From Alviniconcha marisindica (lineage: Eukaryota > Mollusca > Gastropoda > Provannidae): DNA of 64,000 nt. Under the pieces are notes generated by a model that worked only from the letters and a program-made list of their open reading frames with translations, was not told the DNA's origin and ran no database searches. This document shows positions 1 through 15,300 of this stretch, one piece after another; position 1 is the stretch's first letter, and each line of letters starts with the position of its first letter. Position numbers and translations under genes: made by a program. The stretch covers positions 345,001-409,000 of the forward strand of contig JABMCL010002495.1 of assembly GCA_018857735.1 (NCBI GenBank), written 5' to 3'.

Positions 1-660
1 CAGACTTGAGCGGCTTCTCTCTCCTTTGAGTTAACTTTTCTCTATTACTCTGTCACGAGTCAATGGCAGTGTGACACCTTCGAACGTTACTGGTCGTAAG
101 TAGTTCTCATGCTTTTCGTGCCGAGTTCAGTCGGGTTCAATACTCTGAGTACAGGGCAAATGGCTGAATCCGCTGTTAGCTGCATTTTCTACATTTGAAC
201 ACTTAAAGTCTCCCTTCCCTGCATGCTTTCCATTAACCCAGACCTTCGTCCATTCGTCCAGGCGAAGTTCAAAGAACAAGACAGATGCTTAGTATCTGAA
301 CCGTCATTTACCATGTCCCTCGTCTCTTCACGCCGCCACAGTTCCGGCACATGATGGTCCAATGGTCCGGTAGTCCCCGCCTTCGCCCGCATCATCAGTT
401 GCCGGTTAACGAAACACAACGAAAAAAAAAAAAAAAAAAAAAAGTTAATCTTTACGCCTTAGCCTTACATATTTATAACAACTTTGATTTGTGTTTGAGC
501 ATTTTTTTTTTTTTTATGTATAAAGTGTGGTAGTTATTTATTAGTAGAACTCATGTACTTGTTCATAAGGAATGTCGTGTGTGAATGTAACTTCGCTTTC
601 TAGCCCCCAGGGGCCAAAGGCTCAATAAAACCTTGAAACCTTGTCACAGTAAGACTTGGT
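1..660. other. Intergenic, possible LINE 3' tail
   Basis: No gene recognised. Poly-A at 421-442 and poly-T near 501-515 are present. Around 601-645, CCCCCAGGGGCCAAAGGCTC followed by AATAAAACC resembles the 3' end of invertebrate non-LTR elements or the end of a transcribed repeat. An upstream gene's 3' end is an alternative. Confidence 0.3.
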
Positions 661-1149
661 TTTGGTTGCATTGAGTTAAGTCTCTACAGCCCGTTTTTCT
701 GTTGGCAATTAGGCCCATACCTGAATCGGTTATAAAAAAAATGTATATATATATATTGTTGTTGTTTAATTTAAAAACAATAAAACAATGCCAACGTATC
801 ACTTTTTAAATACTTTCTTTTATCAAGTTAAATTCCAAGCATCTGTCGTTTACCACATCTGTCAGAAAAGCGGGGTGTGGACTGTGGCACATCAAGTTTT
901 GATGCGGAACGACTCCATCAGTTGTGAGTACCGTGCAGCTCTTCTCTGTCTGTCTCAGTGTCTATCTGTCTGTCTGTCTGTCTCTCTCTCTCATCGAGTA
1001 TATTTCAAGAACTGAATCCATTATATATATATATGTATATATATATATCGCGCTCATTGCAAAATTTTGCGTAAATATTGCATTTTCGGGTGCCGTACGC
1101 ATTTTGGCCACATCGCCGCGTCACCGTACGCAAAATGACTGAACACCGA

Positions 1150-2400
1150 TTCAGCAAGTTACGGCTCACTGGTGCCTCACTAAAACTAGCATCAGGAGTG
1201 TAAGAGAAACTCCTCACTAAAACTAGAATCAGGAGTGTCGTAACTGACAGAAACACCTCACTAAAGAATCATCAGGAGTGTAAGAGAAACTCGTCACTAA
1301 AACTAGCATGATGTTGTAAGAGAAACTCCACCTTAAAACTGCCAATGAGGAGTGTAAGAGAGACTCCTCACTAAAACTAGCATCAGGTGTGTAAGAGAAA
1401 CTCATCACTAAAACCAGCTCGAGGAGTGTTAGAGAAGCTCCTCGCAAAAACGGCATGATGAGCGTAGCCTTCTAGCACTCTAAGGTAAAAACTAGCATGA
1501 GGAGTGTAAGAGAAACTCTTCACTAAAATTAACATCAGAAGTGTAAGAGAAACTCCTCACTAAAACTAACCTCAGGAGTGTAAGGGAAACTCCTCACTAA
1601 AACTGGCTTCTGGAATGTAAGGGAATCTCTTCACTAAAAGCAGCTCGTGGAGTGTAAGAGAAACTCCTCACTAAAACTAGCATCAGGAGTATAAGAGAAA
1701 CCGCCTCACTAAAACCAGCTCGAGGAGTTTAAGGGTAACCCCTCGCTAAAACTAGCATCAGGAGTATAAGAGAAACGCCTCACTAAAACCAGCTCGAGGA
1801 GTTTAAGGGTAACTCCTCGCTAAAACTAGCATCAGGAGTGTAAGGGAAACTCCTCACTAAAACCAGCTTGTGGAGCGTAAGAGATACTCTTGACTAAAAC
1901 TGGCATCAGGAGTGTAAGAGAAACTCCTCACTAAAACTATCCTAAAAGTGCCGGGAAACTCCTAAAACCAGCTCGAGGAGTATAAGAGAAACTCCTCCCT
2001 AAAACTAGCATTAGGAGTGTAAGAGGTAACATCTGGGATTGTTTCTGTGGAGTTGTTACTACAATTACAGAATAAGAGGAACGCATGTCCTCGCTGACTC
2101 ACTATGATCAGCATGGGGAGTTGACAGTGTCAGAGAAATTCCTCACCAAAAACAAGAGGAGGAATGTAAGAAAACCTCCTCATCACTGAAACCAGCAGGA
2201 GAAGAGGAAGACAAATTTCTCGCTAAAACTGGCATGGTGACTGTAATGCATCTGGCATCAGGAGTTTAATAAGAGAAACTGCTCACTAAGACCAGCGTGA
2301 GAACTGTGAGAGAAACAGATTTAGTGTAACTGAGAAACCCCTCACTAAAACTAGCATGAGGTGTGTAACAAAAACTCCTCAAGTCAAAAAAGAGAAAAAA
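1150..2400 (+). repeat. 38-bp minisatellite, about 30 copies, degenerating rightwards
   Basis: Unit approximates CTCCTCACTAAAACTAGCAT followed by CAGGAGTGTAAGAGAAA. Copies are regular to about 2030 and then decay, with insertions, to about 2550. Each unit holds a short internal palindrome (CTCCT/AGGAG) that could fold. No coding content is seen. Confidence 0.9.
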
Positions 2401-3014
2401 TCCTCACCGTAAAACCACCGACCGGCATTGAGGAGCCTGTATAAGAGAAACTCAGTCCTGACTGAAATAACTGAGCACGAGAAGAGAAAGAGAAACTCTG
2501 TGCCAAAAAAGGCATCAGGCGCATCACTATACTGAACCGTCGCAAGAGAAATTCAAATCTAGCCGCTTAATTTATCAAGCACGCATTAAACGACGATCTT
2601 CCGGAAAAGCCGGGCAGAGCACGTGGTAAGTGCACCAAAAGAGATACGAGAGAGAGAACAAAAAACTGTTCACTCTCAGTAAATGGTGTTAGAATGATCT
2701 TCGGGGGATTTTTGTTGTTGTTTTTTATATTTTTTTATACCAACGTCTGAATCTAGCTTGGTTACGTCCCGACTTCACTTAAAACTGTGTGTTTTTTCTC
2801 ACTGTAATTCAAATTTCATCTCACAGCCGGATGTCGCTGCCCCTGTGTACTTGTAATTCGTTTCAGTTGTAAGCTGCTCTAAACTATTACTGGCAGTGCC
2901 GATCCGTTGATTGTCTATACCTATATTTTCAGGCATTTGATCAAGAGAACATCACTTTGCGGGCATCACCGGCTTTGCCACGAGCGTTATATTTTACAAG
3001 CTGTTTTGGGTTGA

Positions 3015-3345
<331 letters not shown>

Positions 3346-4627
3346 CCACTGACACGGCAACGAAAACGAAAGTACACTTGCATATTGGTGTCATTTCCGG
3401 TGAAAGGTCAGCATATCCGGCAGAGACCGTCGAATGGGTGTTGGTGCTGAGACTACCTCATAAACGAGAGGTATGTTTTATTTGTTCCTCGACAGTTCAG
3501 CGAAAGTAAACGGCTGATACTTTTGTATTAATTGACTGCACATTATAACTCATTTTTTCGCCCCATTAAAGCTGAAGAAAAGCTAGTCTGGCACTGTTTG
3601 AATGGTTTGTTTACATCTCTGAACACTGCAAACACAGAGGGTCAGGGCTCGTCACGCTCAAGTCACAGTCACAGCCAGAGGTCTCGTAGTCGCATAATCT
3701 TCTGTCTTTTGTTTGAGTGAATTCTTTCGGAATTTTCAAAAAAAATCTTGCATACTCTCAGTAAACCCTGAAAATGACCCCGTGTCTTTTTGTCTACAGT
3801 AGGCTTGACAACAACCTCCAGAATGTGCGCCAATCGAACGATACACATTCAAATTTCTATTGTGACAAATTGACGCGTGACCCTTGTATAATTGGTAAGG
3901 ACTGCATAATGTTCTCAGAGATCAGGAGTTGTGCGAAGGTAAAAGTAAAAGGTGGCCGTCCTGGTCTCCCCGTCCCTAATAGTGTAATACTGGTCAGTAC
4001 GGCGCTGTGTGAAGCAACATCAATTGAACTTTAAACGTTACTGCCACGAGCAGGAAGTGTGTACAGGAACACGATTCTTCCCACATATTGTGGAAGGTAT
4101 TGTATGATCTTGGCCATTTAGGGACATAATTCTGTTGTGTATTTGTGTGCATGTGGTACTGTTGTGACCTTTACAACATTCAGAATGCAAATCTTCTTCT
4201 TCTTCTTTCCTTAGATTCCCACAGTCATGTTGATTATTCTGGCACTTTTGGGGATGTTCGCAAAACAAAAACAAAAAGTCCTTAAATTAGTTAAAAACAA
4301 AACAAAAAACTGGTTGACTGGTCAGTGGGAGGCGCGTGACACAAAAGTGTCTACCAGTACCATAGAACTTTATGAAAAGTGTCTGCCATAGAACTTTACG
4401 ACTGTTGTTAAACTTGATGAAACTAAAACTAGTAAAAGCAGGAGGTTTTCCCTCAGAATTTTTATCAACACAGTCCTCACAGACTGTATCCCCATTTGAA
4501 ATTATTGGTCTTGGTTACATTTAAAAAATACGTTTTTTTTAGTTTTTTTTTACTGATTTTGATCTGTCATTCTATGTAAAAACAAAACAAAAACTTTTTA
4601 AAGAAAAGGTTAACACAGAGAGAGAGA

Positions 4628-4628
4628 T

Positions 4629-4661
<33 letters not shown>
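4628..4661 (+). repeat. Poly-G tract
   Basis: A run of more than 30 G (GAGAGAGATGGGG into a pure G run). It is G-quadruplex-prone, and its exact length is likely uncertain in the assembly. Confidence 0.95.
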
Positions 4662-4662
<1 letters not shown>

Positions 4663-5207
4663 GGGCAGGGTGAAACAACAGCATTTGAAAGTTGCATTAG
4701 CATTTAATGATTTATATAAAATTATAAGCTTGTTGCACATGGTTAGTCCTGAGTGACAGACTTTTTGATATTTTCTTTTTACATTTAATAAATCATACAA
4801 AAAAGTACAATGTGAGTTGAAACTAATGAAAGTGGTCCTGTGGCGCAATAGTACTGTAATTATATTTAAAAAAATATATAAAACATACTCCCAAATGAAC
4901 TGTATCTTCAGTAAAGCTTTTAGCTTCAGCACTGTGATATCAGGCATGAAGTATGCTGCATACTTTTGGATCAGTCATGTTTCCTGTCACTGACCTTGTG
5001 ACTCACTCAGTCACTTGCTTGTTCATCAGATTCACGAGTGCCAAACTTGTTTGCTTCCTCTAATCAAAATATGCCCTGTAGTGGGGGGTAATAATTTTTT
5101 TAGAGAAAGGGTCTTACAGTCACACACAATCATCTGACCCAATGCCCAGTGGAATGCATACTGTGCAAATTTGTGAACAATTGCATTATTTTATAATAAT
5201 ATTACCA

Positions 5208-5213
<6 letters not shown>

Positions 5214-5278
<65 letters not shown>
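5214..5278. repeat. (AT)n microsatellite
   Basis: A nearly pure TA dinucleotide tract of about 65 bp upstream of SPG21 exon 1. Confidence 0.97.
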
Positions 5279-5282
<4 letters not shown>

Positions 5283-5344
5283 CAGTTTCCATCAGATAGT
5301 ATACAAAATTATCAGTGTGTTATTTTATCTGGTTTGTTGTTAAG

Positions 5345-5560
5345 ATCTGAAGATCTGAACACATAAATGGTTAAAAAGAATGCTATTTATTAGGACAAAA
5401 CACTACATGCAAATTTTCTGGGTAAGCCTCTTTATCAAGCTACAAAGCAAAACTTGAGCGGTAAAACAAAAACAAAAATTAGATGTAGGAATAGGATACT
5501 TATCTGCTTTAGTTGAGCTGTTTTGTGATGTTGTTTTGATGTTAAGATCACTTTCCACAG
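5345..5560 (+). mobile_element. Decayed single arm of the foldback MITE seen at 47.8 and 52.8 kb
   Basis: Shares ACACATAAA-GGTTAAAAAGAA, then ATTTATTAGGACAAAACAC, a variant of 'TTTTCAGGGTAATCCCCTTT', and AGTTGAGCTGTTTTGTGATG with the two intact copies. The second arm is missing. Confidence 0.6.
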
Positions 5561-5657
5561 ACTGTGTGGTGGACAACGCAGTCCTTAGAGGGAAGTGAAC
5601 AGTGTGGCAGCACTTCAACTGTAAGACTCCAGTACAGTAATGCGGTTCTGATACAAC

Positions 5658-6509
5658 ATGGCAGCTATAGGGGAAATTTCCAGTTCACAGGAATACCAGA
5701 GCTTCAGGAGCACAATCCCTCTGAAAAAGGTATGGATGTCTGAGTCTTTTTGATGTTTCTCATCTGGTCACTTTTATAAGCAGTTGTTGTTTTGGAGGAC
5801 AGATTCTCTAACTAGTTAGCACATATTTTATAAATAAATAAGATTTTATATATTATATATTTGATTCTGTTTTATACTAATGTATGTATGTGTCTATATT
5901 GGGAGTAGGGGGTTTGATGTTTATTAGTTTAATGACAAATTTTGTTAATATTGTGTTGTACTTGACATCAAAATGTCAGTTGTTTTAGCTTGATTATGAA
6001 ATGTATGCATCTAGGGCTCACTTGAGAAAGGGTGCTCTAAGACCCCACTATTATTATAATATCAGTGCATCAGGAAAGTTTGGAATGCAAAATGTACCAT
6101 ACATAATTTTTTATACATTGTATACAGAGCCCCTTTTTGATTAAGACCATTGTAAAAACCAAGGAAACTTCAAGCGATCATAAAACTAGAGGGATGGTCC
6201 CTGTGGAGGGTTGATTTGTTAGAAATATGTAGGGAATGGTTTTGGAAAAGTGGTTGTAACTAATGTGAGACTAAGATTACAAGATTACAAGATTTGTTAG
6301 AAGAGATTGCTAAAAGATTACAAGAATATATATTTCAGTTTGACAATGACATTAAAATGTGTACTGGAATTTGTCTTGGTGACATTCCATTCATTACAGT
6401 ATGTTAACAAATACACACAATCATACAATTAGCCATGTATAGAAGTTATATATATATTTTTTTAAACAAAGTAATAGTCTCATTTGTGCAATGTAAACTA
6501 CTGCATGTG

Positions 6510-6576
<67 letters not shown>

Positions 6577-6652
6577 ATACACTTGCTCAGTCACACACAC
6601 AGATGCAAACACACTCACTCAAACACTTGCTCAATCACACAGAGGTGCAAGT

Positions 6653-6746
<94 letters not shown>

Positions 6747-6808
6747 TCACTCACTCACTCAAACACTTGCTCAATCACACACAGATATTATATAATATAT
6801 ATGCAAGT

Positions 6809-6879
<71 letters not shown>

Positions 6880-6970
6880 GACACACACACACACACATAC
6901 ACACATAAGTCACATGCTGGTGTGCAATACATTTTCACAGTTTTGTACAGGTGATCAGTTTGCATGGAAG

Positions 6971-7006
<36 letters not shown>

Positions 7007-8696
7007 AATGGTTTTACAAAGGTGGTCATAAAAGAGAAAGGGGTCTCTCCTCAGGGCTTCCACTATGCATCTCATTTGAATAGTGGACACAATGTTTTGT
7101 GTGTGTGTGTATCCTCTCTCATTGTTCAAAACTTCTTAATACCTTTCTCTTTACTTACGCTTCCTCTGAGCGACTCTTATAAATCTAGCTATCTTACAGG
7201 TATTGGAAACTGTACCTGTACTTTTTCTTTTTTTTTGCTGCTGATCTCTTCATTGGTGATTATTGGGAGAGGAGGGGGCAGATTAGGAGAGAGAGGGGGA
7301 AGCAAGGGGTAGCGAGATTGTTTGTGTATGCATGCATGTGTGCAAGGGATGGGAGAGTGAAGGGCACAGTGAGTTATGTAATGCATTATTCAGTTAGGTA
7401 GCTAGTGTACTGTTCTAATGTTTCATATATATTATATATATATATATATTATAATACAGAAAAACAAGGCTCTCTCTCCCTCTCTCTCTCAAAAATTAGG
7501 AGTAAAACGTTCCCCATACAAAACATGCTTGGACTTTGTTATACCTTCTCTCTATTATATATATAATATATATATATATTAACTCTTTTAGCCTTACACA
7601 TGTATCAGTCTATCACAGAGGGATTCAGCATGTTAGAAATGCATATTATAATTGTTATCATTTCACATTTGATCAGGTTGTGGTGGATGATGATAACAGC
7701 AAGGAATGGACCATGTATGATGCTGGCCCCAAAACAGTGAAATGCCCGCTCATCTGTTTTCCGCCTGCCAGCGGCACTGGTGATGTCTTCTTCAAACAGA
7801 TCCTGGGCCTCACCTCGGCGGGCTACAGGGTCATTGCTGTGAGTTATTCTCCTCAGCCAAAACCTTCATTTGGATCCCTGTCTGAACTGCTCTGGAATGA
7901 TCTCCCTTTCTCTGTGCAACATGCTCAGACTTTGTCTTCCTTCAAGTCACGGCTCAAAACTCACCTTTTTTCTGTCCCTTACTCCTAACACTTCCAGCTG
8001 TCTCCGGCCTGCCTCAGGTGAATCTGTGTGTGCATGTGTGTGTGTGTATTTGGGGGGGGGCGGGGAGGGGGGGCGATGTTTGATGATGATTTTGTGGATA
8101 CAATATTGTGTGTTTTGATGTAGGCTGCTTTTATCTTGAGTACGAAATGTACGCACCTAGGGCTCATTTTAAAAAGGGTGCTCTGAGACCCCACTATTTT
8201 TGTTATTAACTGTCTGTTGGAATGTTCCTCCTTTTTGGGCATTTGCAGCAATATTTGGATGAGTTTATATAATTGATAGAATTCAAAGAGTTGTCAACTG
8301 TTCGCACTGCTCACCTCATCTGCAAAGCTCCTAAATCTGCCCTCGTCAATTCTTTACTCTTTGATCTCCATTGGCTACCAGTCAGCAGCCAGATTCAAGA
8401 CAAAGTAGCTCTCATCTTCTGCTTGTCCATACTTCTCTGAGTTGCTTCATAATGTTCATTTCTACTTGCTTTTTCCTCTCTTCACCTAACCTGGGATACT
8501 GGGCTTTTCTGTGTTCTGGGGGAGAGATTCTTTCAGTTTTTCTTTTAGTACATTGGACCTGTTATTTGAACTCTTCACTCTCTTCTTTTAAGCAACAACT
8601 CTAAACCCACCTCTTCTCTTCTGCATACTGGTTTGTCGTTTCTTTTTTCTCTCTACCATTCCATCACCAATTTTGCATGTATTTGTAGTGTGTGTA

Positions 8697-8735
<39 letters not shown>

Positions 8736-8899
8736 ATGCACATGCATAATGAAATGCGCATATATATCTGCAAGGTTTTGTAATCACCCAGGGCTTTTAT
8801 GAGGTGGAGCACCATAAATAATCTAATATTATTATGTATGGTATGCACTTTGACCTAAAACTATTATTGTTATGTATGACATGCATGTGAGTGAGTGAA

Positions 8900-8948
<49 letters not shown>

Positions 8949-9297
8949 CTGTGTGTGTGTTTTATCAATCATAGATGTGCAGAACTGTTAACAAGCAGAC
9001 TTAAAAACTAAAGCCATTCAAGGATGTGTGAGTGGTTCCATTACATCAAGTCCATCTCTGCCTTTCACTGTAAAATTTGTTGGTGTGAATTTAGTTTGAT
9101 ACCAGAAATAATATAATATATTCATGTGTTAAGTCTTAAGAGCTAGAACTTAAGGGCATATTCACAGTAATGAAGATGACACAGGATGCAACAGCATGCA
9201 GGAAAATGATAAAGCACACTGATAGTGTATTTTACTGCCCATTTTAAGGTGTGTATATTTAGCTTTGTATAGTCAGAATGCTTGTGTGTGCAGGTGC

Positions 9298-9392
<95 letters not shown>

Positions 9393-12300
9393 TGTGTGTG
9401 TGTGTGATGCACTTATGATAGTCTCTAGTCATACGATTTTGCGCTTTAAAAATACTTCAATTATTATTAATTAATTATTATTCAGGACACCTTCTCTATG
9501 CTGCTAGCTTATGGCTGAAGCCTCATAAAAAAAGAAGTAAATAGTAGCTTGTAATTGCTTTCAGGTGGAGTACCCAGTGTACTGGACGATGAGAGAGTTT
9601 TGTGAAGGCTTCCGCAAGTTGCTGGATCATCTTCAGCTGGATAGGGTGCACATCTTTGGGACGTCGCTTGGTGGATTTCTGGCCCAGAAGTTTGCAGAAT
9701 TCACTTCCCGATCTCCGCGTGTCGCCTCGCTGATTCTCTGCAACACATTTTATGACACCTCCATCTTTCAGCAGACCAACTCGGCGCCAACGTAAGTTTG
9801 AGCCAGCTTCACATGGTTGGAGAGAGGAAGGTCTGGAGCTTAGTACAGCCTGTATTTTGTTGTTAGTGTTTGTTCCCCAGCTAAAAAAACCTTAGGGTCG
9901 CCTAGTACATGATGAGAAGGTCAGTACAGGATGAGGTCAGTATATAATGAGAAGGTCAGTGTAGGATGAGAAGGTCAATACAGGATGATATGGTCAAGGT
10001 CAATAAAGGATGAGAAAGTCAATAAAGGATGAGAAGGTCAGCACAGGATGAGAAGGTCAGTGCAGGATGAGAAGTTTAATATAGGATGAGCAGGTCAGTA
10101 CAGGATGAGGTCAGTACAGGATGAGAAGGTCAATGCAGGATGAGAAGGTCAGGGTCAATAAAAGATGAGAAGGTCAGTACAAGATGAGAAGGTCAATACA
10201 GAATGAGAAGGTCACTACAGGATGAGAAGTTTGATATAGGATGAGCAGGTCAATACAGGATGAGGTCAGTACAGGATGAGAAGGTCAATACGGGATGAGA
10301 AGGTCAATATAAAATGATGAAAAAAAATGTTACTGTGATGTGGGTTCCATGTTACTAATCAGGGTGTGTGGGTAAAAGGTGCCTCATTATTATTTATTTA
10401 TACTAAAATTGCAATCTGGAACTGCTGAACACTAGATTTTGAACACTTTATCATGTAAAAGAAATCCCATGCCTAGTTCTACATGCATTTTGCAACTTAT
10501 AGGTCTGTAGGAGGAGCTTTATACCACTGCATGACCATACTGTTGTTACAATTGAAAACATGTCTGTTTTGACACAATACCATGCAGTCATTTTCCATTT
10601 TCTTTGGAGTCTCTCAGACTAGGGATCTTCAAAACCTTCAGTCAGTTTCCAGAATTTTTAAACAGTTAAAACTTTCACCCATTGAAAGTGAGTGCATTTT
10701 GGCAGTGTAATTTTTTTAATTATTACAAGAGAAAATGGCTGTAGCAACATAAACAGATGTAAATTTGAGCACTGCAGTATTTTGTCTTAATAAAACACTC
10801 AGTTTTAACTTCTGTGTCTTGTGTACCAGCGATTCATAGGTTAGAAGAACTAATGGTTCTGTCTACACTCCAGTGTCAGAAATGACAATGATCTGGTATT
10901 GTTTTGGGATATGAGTGATGCTTGCCATTTGCCGTTAGTGCCTTTGCTGTGCTTTCTTATGCGTGCACAGTTTTGTATGGGCCAGCTTGCCTTGCTTTAT
11001 TTCAGCTTGATGCTGACGTTGAGCTCAATGTGCCTGTGCAGGTTCTGGATGATGCCAGCGCTGTTCCTGAAAAAGATGGTTATGGGGAACTTTGACAAGG
11101 GGCTGGTGGATCCAGACATTGCCGACTCCATTGACTTTTTGGTTGAGCGGGTAGGTTGTCTTGGCTAGACAGCATGACAGTTTTTGAATAGCCACTGAAG
11201 TGGAGCACTTACAGCAGTGTTTGGCTGTTGCATTGCTGGTGCCATGTGAAACTGCTGCTGGCTCTGTGTACACCATAGAACCATGCACAAATTTGTGGTT
11301 TCACTTTATTATTTTGAAGCCTTGTATATATATTGGGTGCATGTGTGTTTAACTAATATACCACCTGCATGTTTTGGCAGAATGACCGGGATCTTTTACG
11401 TGCTACTGCATAACGCAGGGGTGGAACAGATCCTGAACTAAGAGTCAGCACAGAAAGCTGACCCTGGAGAAGAAAATTCTCTTGCCACCCCACCTGATAA
11501 TTGAACCCATGACCTTTCAATCCCAAGTCCGGAGCTCTACCACTGAGCTATCCCCACTCCCAATTGACCCAAAGTCCCCTTAACTAAATCCCCAAATGGG
11601 ACACTAAATACAAAGCACAAAAAAACAGTGAAGAACCAAACTGCCCACCACTTTTCACTGGAGCTCTACCAGTGAGCTGTCCCAGATCCCAATACGCGAT
11701 TTCCGGAAATAACAGGCAAAGATAATTTGGCAGTGTTTTCTTACTCCGGGAGAGTGAAGCCCCCTGAATGGAGGCAGCAGCTGAGAAGAGCCGATCTGCA
11801 ACAGTTTTAGATCTTCAGGCCTGGACCTATTATAATTTATACTAGACTACCAGCTGGGGAACCTACTATCCGATCTGCATGTTCCCACGAACAGTGAGCG
11901 CTTGATCGGCATTTCTGATGCCTTTTCTGCCTTTGTTTACAGGTATCCGTCATCTTGCCCACGTGCTCACTGTACCCCCAACAAAAGCATGACTACTCTG
12001 CGCTACACCCTCAGGCATGGACCTGTATATATATACAGGCCATGCCTGTAGGCACTTACCGAGTTCAGTCCCCTGGATTTCCGAAGAGCGTCTACTGACC
12101 CAAAGTTCCCTTAACGAACTCCCCAAATAGGACACTTAATACAAAGCATGCACCCACCCACACCCACACACACACACACACAAGAACCAAATTGTCCACA
12201 AATTTTCTCCATTTTCTTTTTCTGTTCTTTCTGCCAGTTGGACAACCTGTCGCAACAAGAGCTGGCATCACGACTCACACTCAACTGCATGAACTGCTAC

Positions 12301-15300
12301 GTGGAGCCACAGAAGCTGCGGGACCTTGACATCACCATCATGGATGTAAGGAGCACACCAAACCTTGTGTTGCTGTGTGTTTTTTGGTAGCAACAGTGCT
12401 TGTTTTTCCTCGCTCTATCTCAAACGATGCATTCACCTGTGTGTGTTTATTTGTTTCATTCTTTTGTATGTGTTTTCTTCTTCTGTTCAGTTCTGAAAAT
12501 GTTCAAATCTAAATTTTAGGAAAAACGTTGATGTAAATGACCTCTTTATTACCAGTATGAACACAAACAGCCGTATGCATTATAGACAACATTCATGATT
12601 TACCATCTTCATTGCCATTATTCTATGGGTGTGTTGGGTAAATCCACACGTCATGCTTCTTCTCACATGTCTTTGAAATCAACTTGTCCACGCCAGGTGT
12701 TCGATGACTGTGCACTGTCTGGTGCAGTGAGGGAAGAGATGTACAAGTGTTATCCTGAGGCACGCCGAGCACATCTAAAATCAGGCGGCAACTTCCCCTA
12801 CCTCAGTCGCTGCGTTGAAGTAAATGTGTTTTTGCAGGTATGATGTCAGACTTGTGTGCTCCTTGGTTATGTTGGAGTGGAAAGATATAAATGTAGTCAG
12901 TGCAGATAGAGGATAATTATTTAGACATTCAAATATTACTCTTTGGTAACCAGTCCATTGGAACCCGTCAAAACCCGTTTAAAAAAAGTACATGAATTTA
13001 TACGACGAACACAGCGTTTCTAGTGCCTGACCAACAGGTAAAACACACGCACACGCACGCACCCCTTTACGCATGCCATGCATCTACAAAGTGTGTAGTA
13101 ATAAAAATGAAACTCACACTCAATGCTGCCTCTCTTGGGACTGAAGCTGGTACGCACGCCTCTCTCTCTCTCTCTCTCCATGCACACACGCGCACATGTG
13201 TGCACACACACTCACACATGCGCTAAAATATTAATATCATCTTTATTGCAAGTTCCTTTTATGTTCGCCATGTTGTTAATCAAACAGATGTTTGGGATGT
13301 CATCAGTTTATGTAAGATTCGGGACGTACTAATATAAGTATTTTTGCTTGTTGCATGGCCCAACTGTTATGTTGTTAATGTATTGTTATATAAGAAATAA
13401 ATTTTGTTTAAACCAAATGTAGTCAGTGCATTGTATGATAATTGAGATTATGACAGGGAAGTTAGAAGTGAGAGTGCTTTGTTAGTGTTATGTGTTGAAG
13501 GTGATTGCTTTTCTGTAGCGCTATTCTCTGCTCTTGAGCATCTTGCTTTTCTGTAGCGCTATCCTCTGCTCGAGCAATTCCACTGCGCTCTTGTCTCATG
13601 TGATCCTGAATGAGTTACTGTGGTCTTTTCTGGTACATTTTTGAGCATCTGTCAAAGTGGTGTACTTACAGCGCTATTTGGTTGTTATATATATGGCGCC
13701 GTGTGAAACTGCTGCCTTCTTGGTACACATTATGTGTATACCATAAACCATGCACCAGTTTACAGTGTCACTTCATGCAAAGCTACATACATAGGGTGCA
13801 GGTGTGTTTAGGTGTAATTTGATGCTTGTGCTTTTGGAAGAATGACTGGGATCTTTTATGTGCTACTGTAGTATAACTGGTAACACGGGGGTGGAACGGA
13901 TCTCAAACTAAGTGTGGGCACAGAAAGTTGACTCTAGAGAAGGACAAATTTCTGCAGCTCCTGCCGGCACTCACACCCAAGACCTTTCAATCGTGAGTCT
14001 GGCACTCTGCCACTGAGCTATCCCCACACTCCATTACAGTTACGCTGCAGTTGAGCAAGTGACAGTCATCAAAAGGGAACTAGCCTCCACATGGCAGACT
14101 GCAAGATTTTGGTCTGCTTACAAAATCTTTAAATCACAAAACCTGAACAATATAATGTGACTGAATAATTGTTACAGCCATATGACTTGAGTTGGTCATA
14201 TGTGATGTGTGTGGGTTGTAGCTGGTTTGATGTTAGTTAACCAACCAGTACTGAGTTCTGTGGATTTGAGAGTGTTCATCATGACAGTGGAACTCTTCTT
14301 TTAAGACCCTTCTGAAAACCAAGCAAACGTGATCCCTGGTCAGGGGTGTTTTTACTGAATTCTGTAGATTAGTCTGTTCATTATTAATATTTTAGTGGAA
14401 CTCTTAACCCTCTAGCAATTAAGTAAACATGATCTGTGGTCAGGGGTTAACCACACAGAAATATTTGGGCCATTTACACTACGGCCTAGGTCACGGTCAC
14501 ATTGGGCTAGATGTGGGTTGCTGCATTTACACCTGCGATCTGAACCAGACTTGAATCAAAAGTTTGACGTCATTATGGCACCCAGCACATCATCAGTCCG
14601 CTGTACTTCCAGACCATGGCTCTGTGTTTCATGCGGCAGATGATGTACAGTGGAATGTGAACTGAACTCAACCCTACTCTGGACCCAAGCCGAGTGTGGC
14701 TCATATCCGTTCCAGGACGGACAAATGTAAACACACCAACCCACACACGGCCCAGATTTTTTTTGTTAGTGTAGATGTCCCCGTTAAAAAAAGAAAAACA
14801 AAAGAAATAGCGGTCTAACTTTTTTTTTAGAGGGTGATCTTTTTTGAGGGATTTTTTTTATTTCTTCTCAAAAATAGCAGTCTTGCTCTTGTCAGGGTGA
14901 TCTCATTGAAAGTATTATTTTCTAAAATGGCAGCGTAACTCTAATGAGGGTGATCTTTTGTGAGGGAAAGACTTCTAAAGTAATAGACTTACTCTCGTTA
15001 GGGTGATCTCGTTAAAAAAGTTTCATAACTAGCAGCCTAACTCTAATGAGGGTGACCTTTCATGAGGGATTTTTTCTTCTTCTCTAAAGTAGCAGTCTTA
15101 CTCTTGTTAAGGTGACCTCTTGTAAGGGAGTCAGTCCACTGTGTTCATGCATGTGTTTATTAATTTGTTTGTAAAATAGCAGTCTTACTCGGGTTATGGT
15201 GATCTTTTGTATGGGAGTCCACTGTGTTCATTCATGTGTTTATTAATTTGTTTCTAAAATAGCAGTCTTACTCGGGTTATGGTGATCTTTTGTATGGGAG

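Larger units (their letters stand above)
3346..5657. other. Intergenic and 5' region upstream of SPG21
   Basis: No protein gene recognised. Contents: a short dispersed element with CCCCGTCCCTAAT at 3955-4020, a poly-G run (4628-4661), an (AT)n run (5214-5278), and a decayed one-arm copy of the foldback MITE (about 5345-5560). The SPG21 promoter should lie just before 5658; no TATA box stands out. Confidence 0.5.
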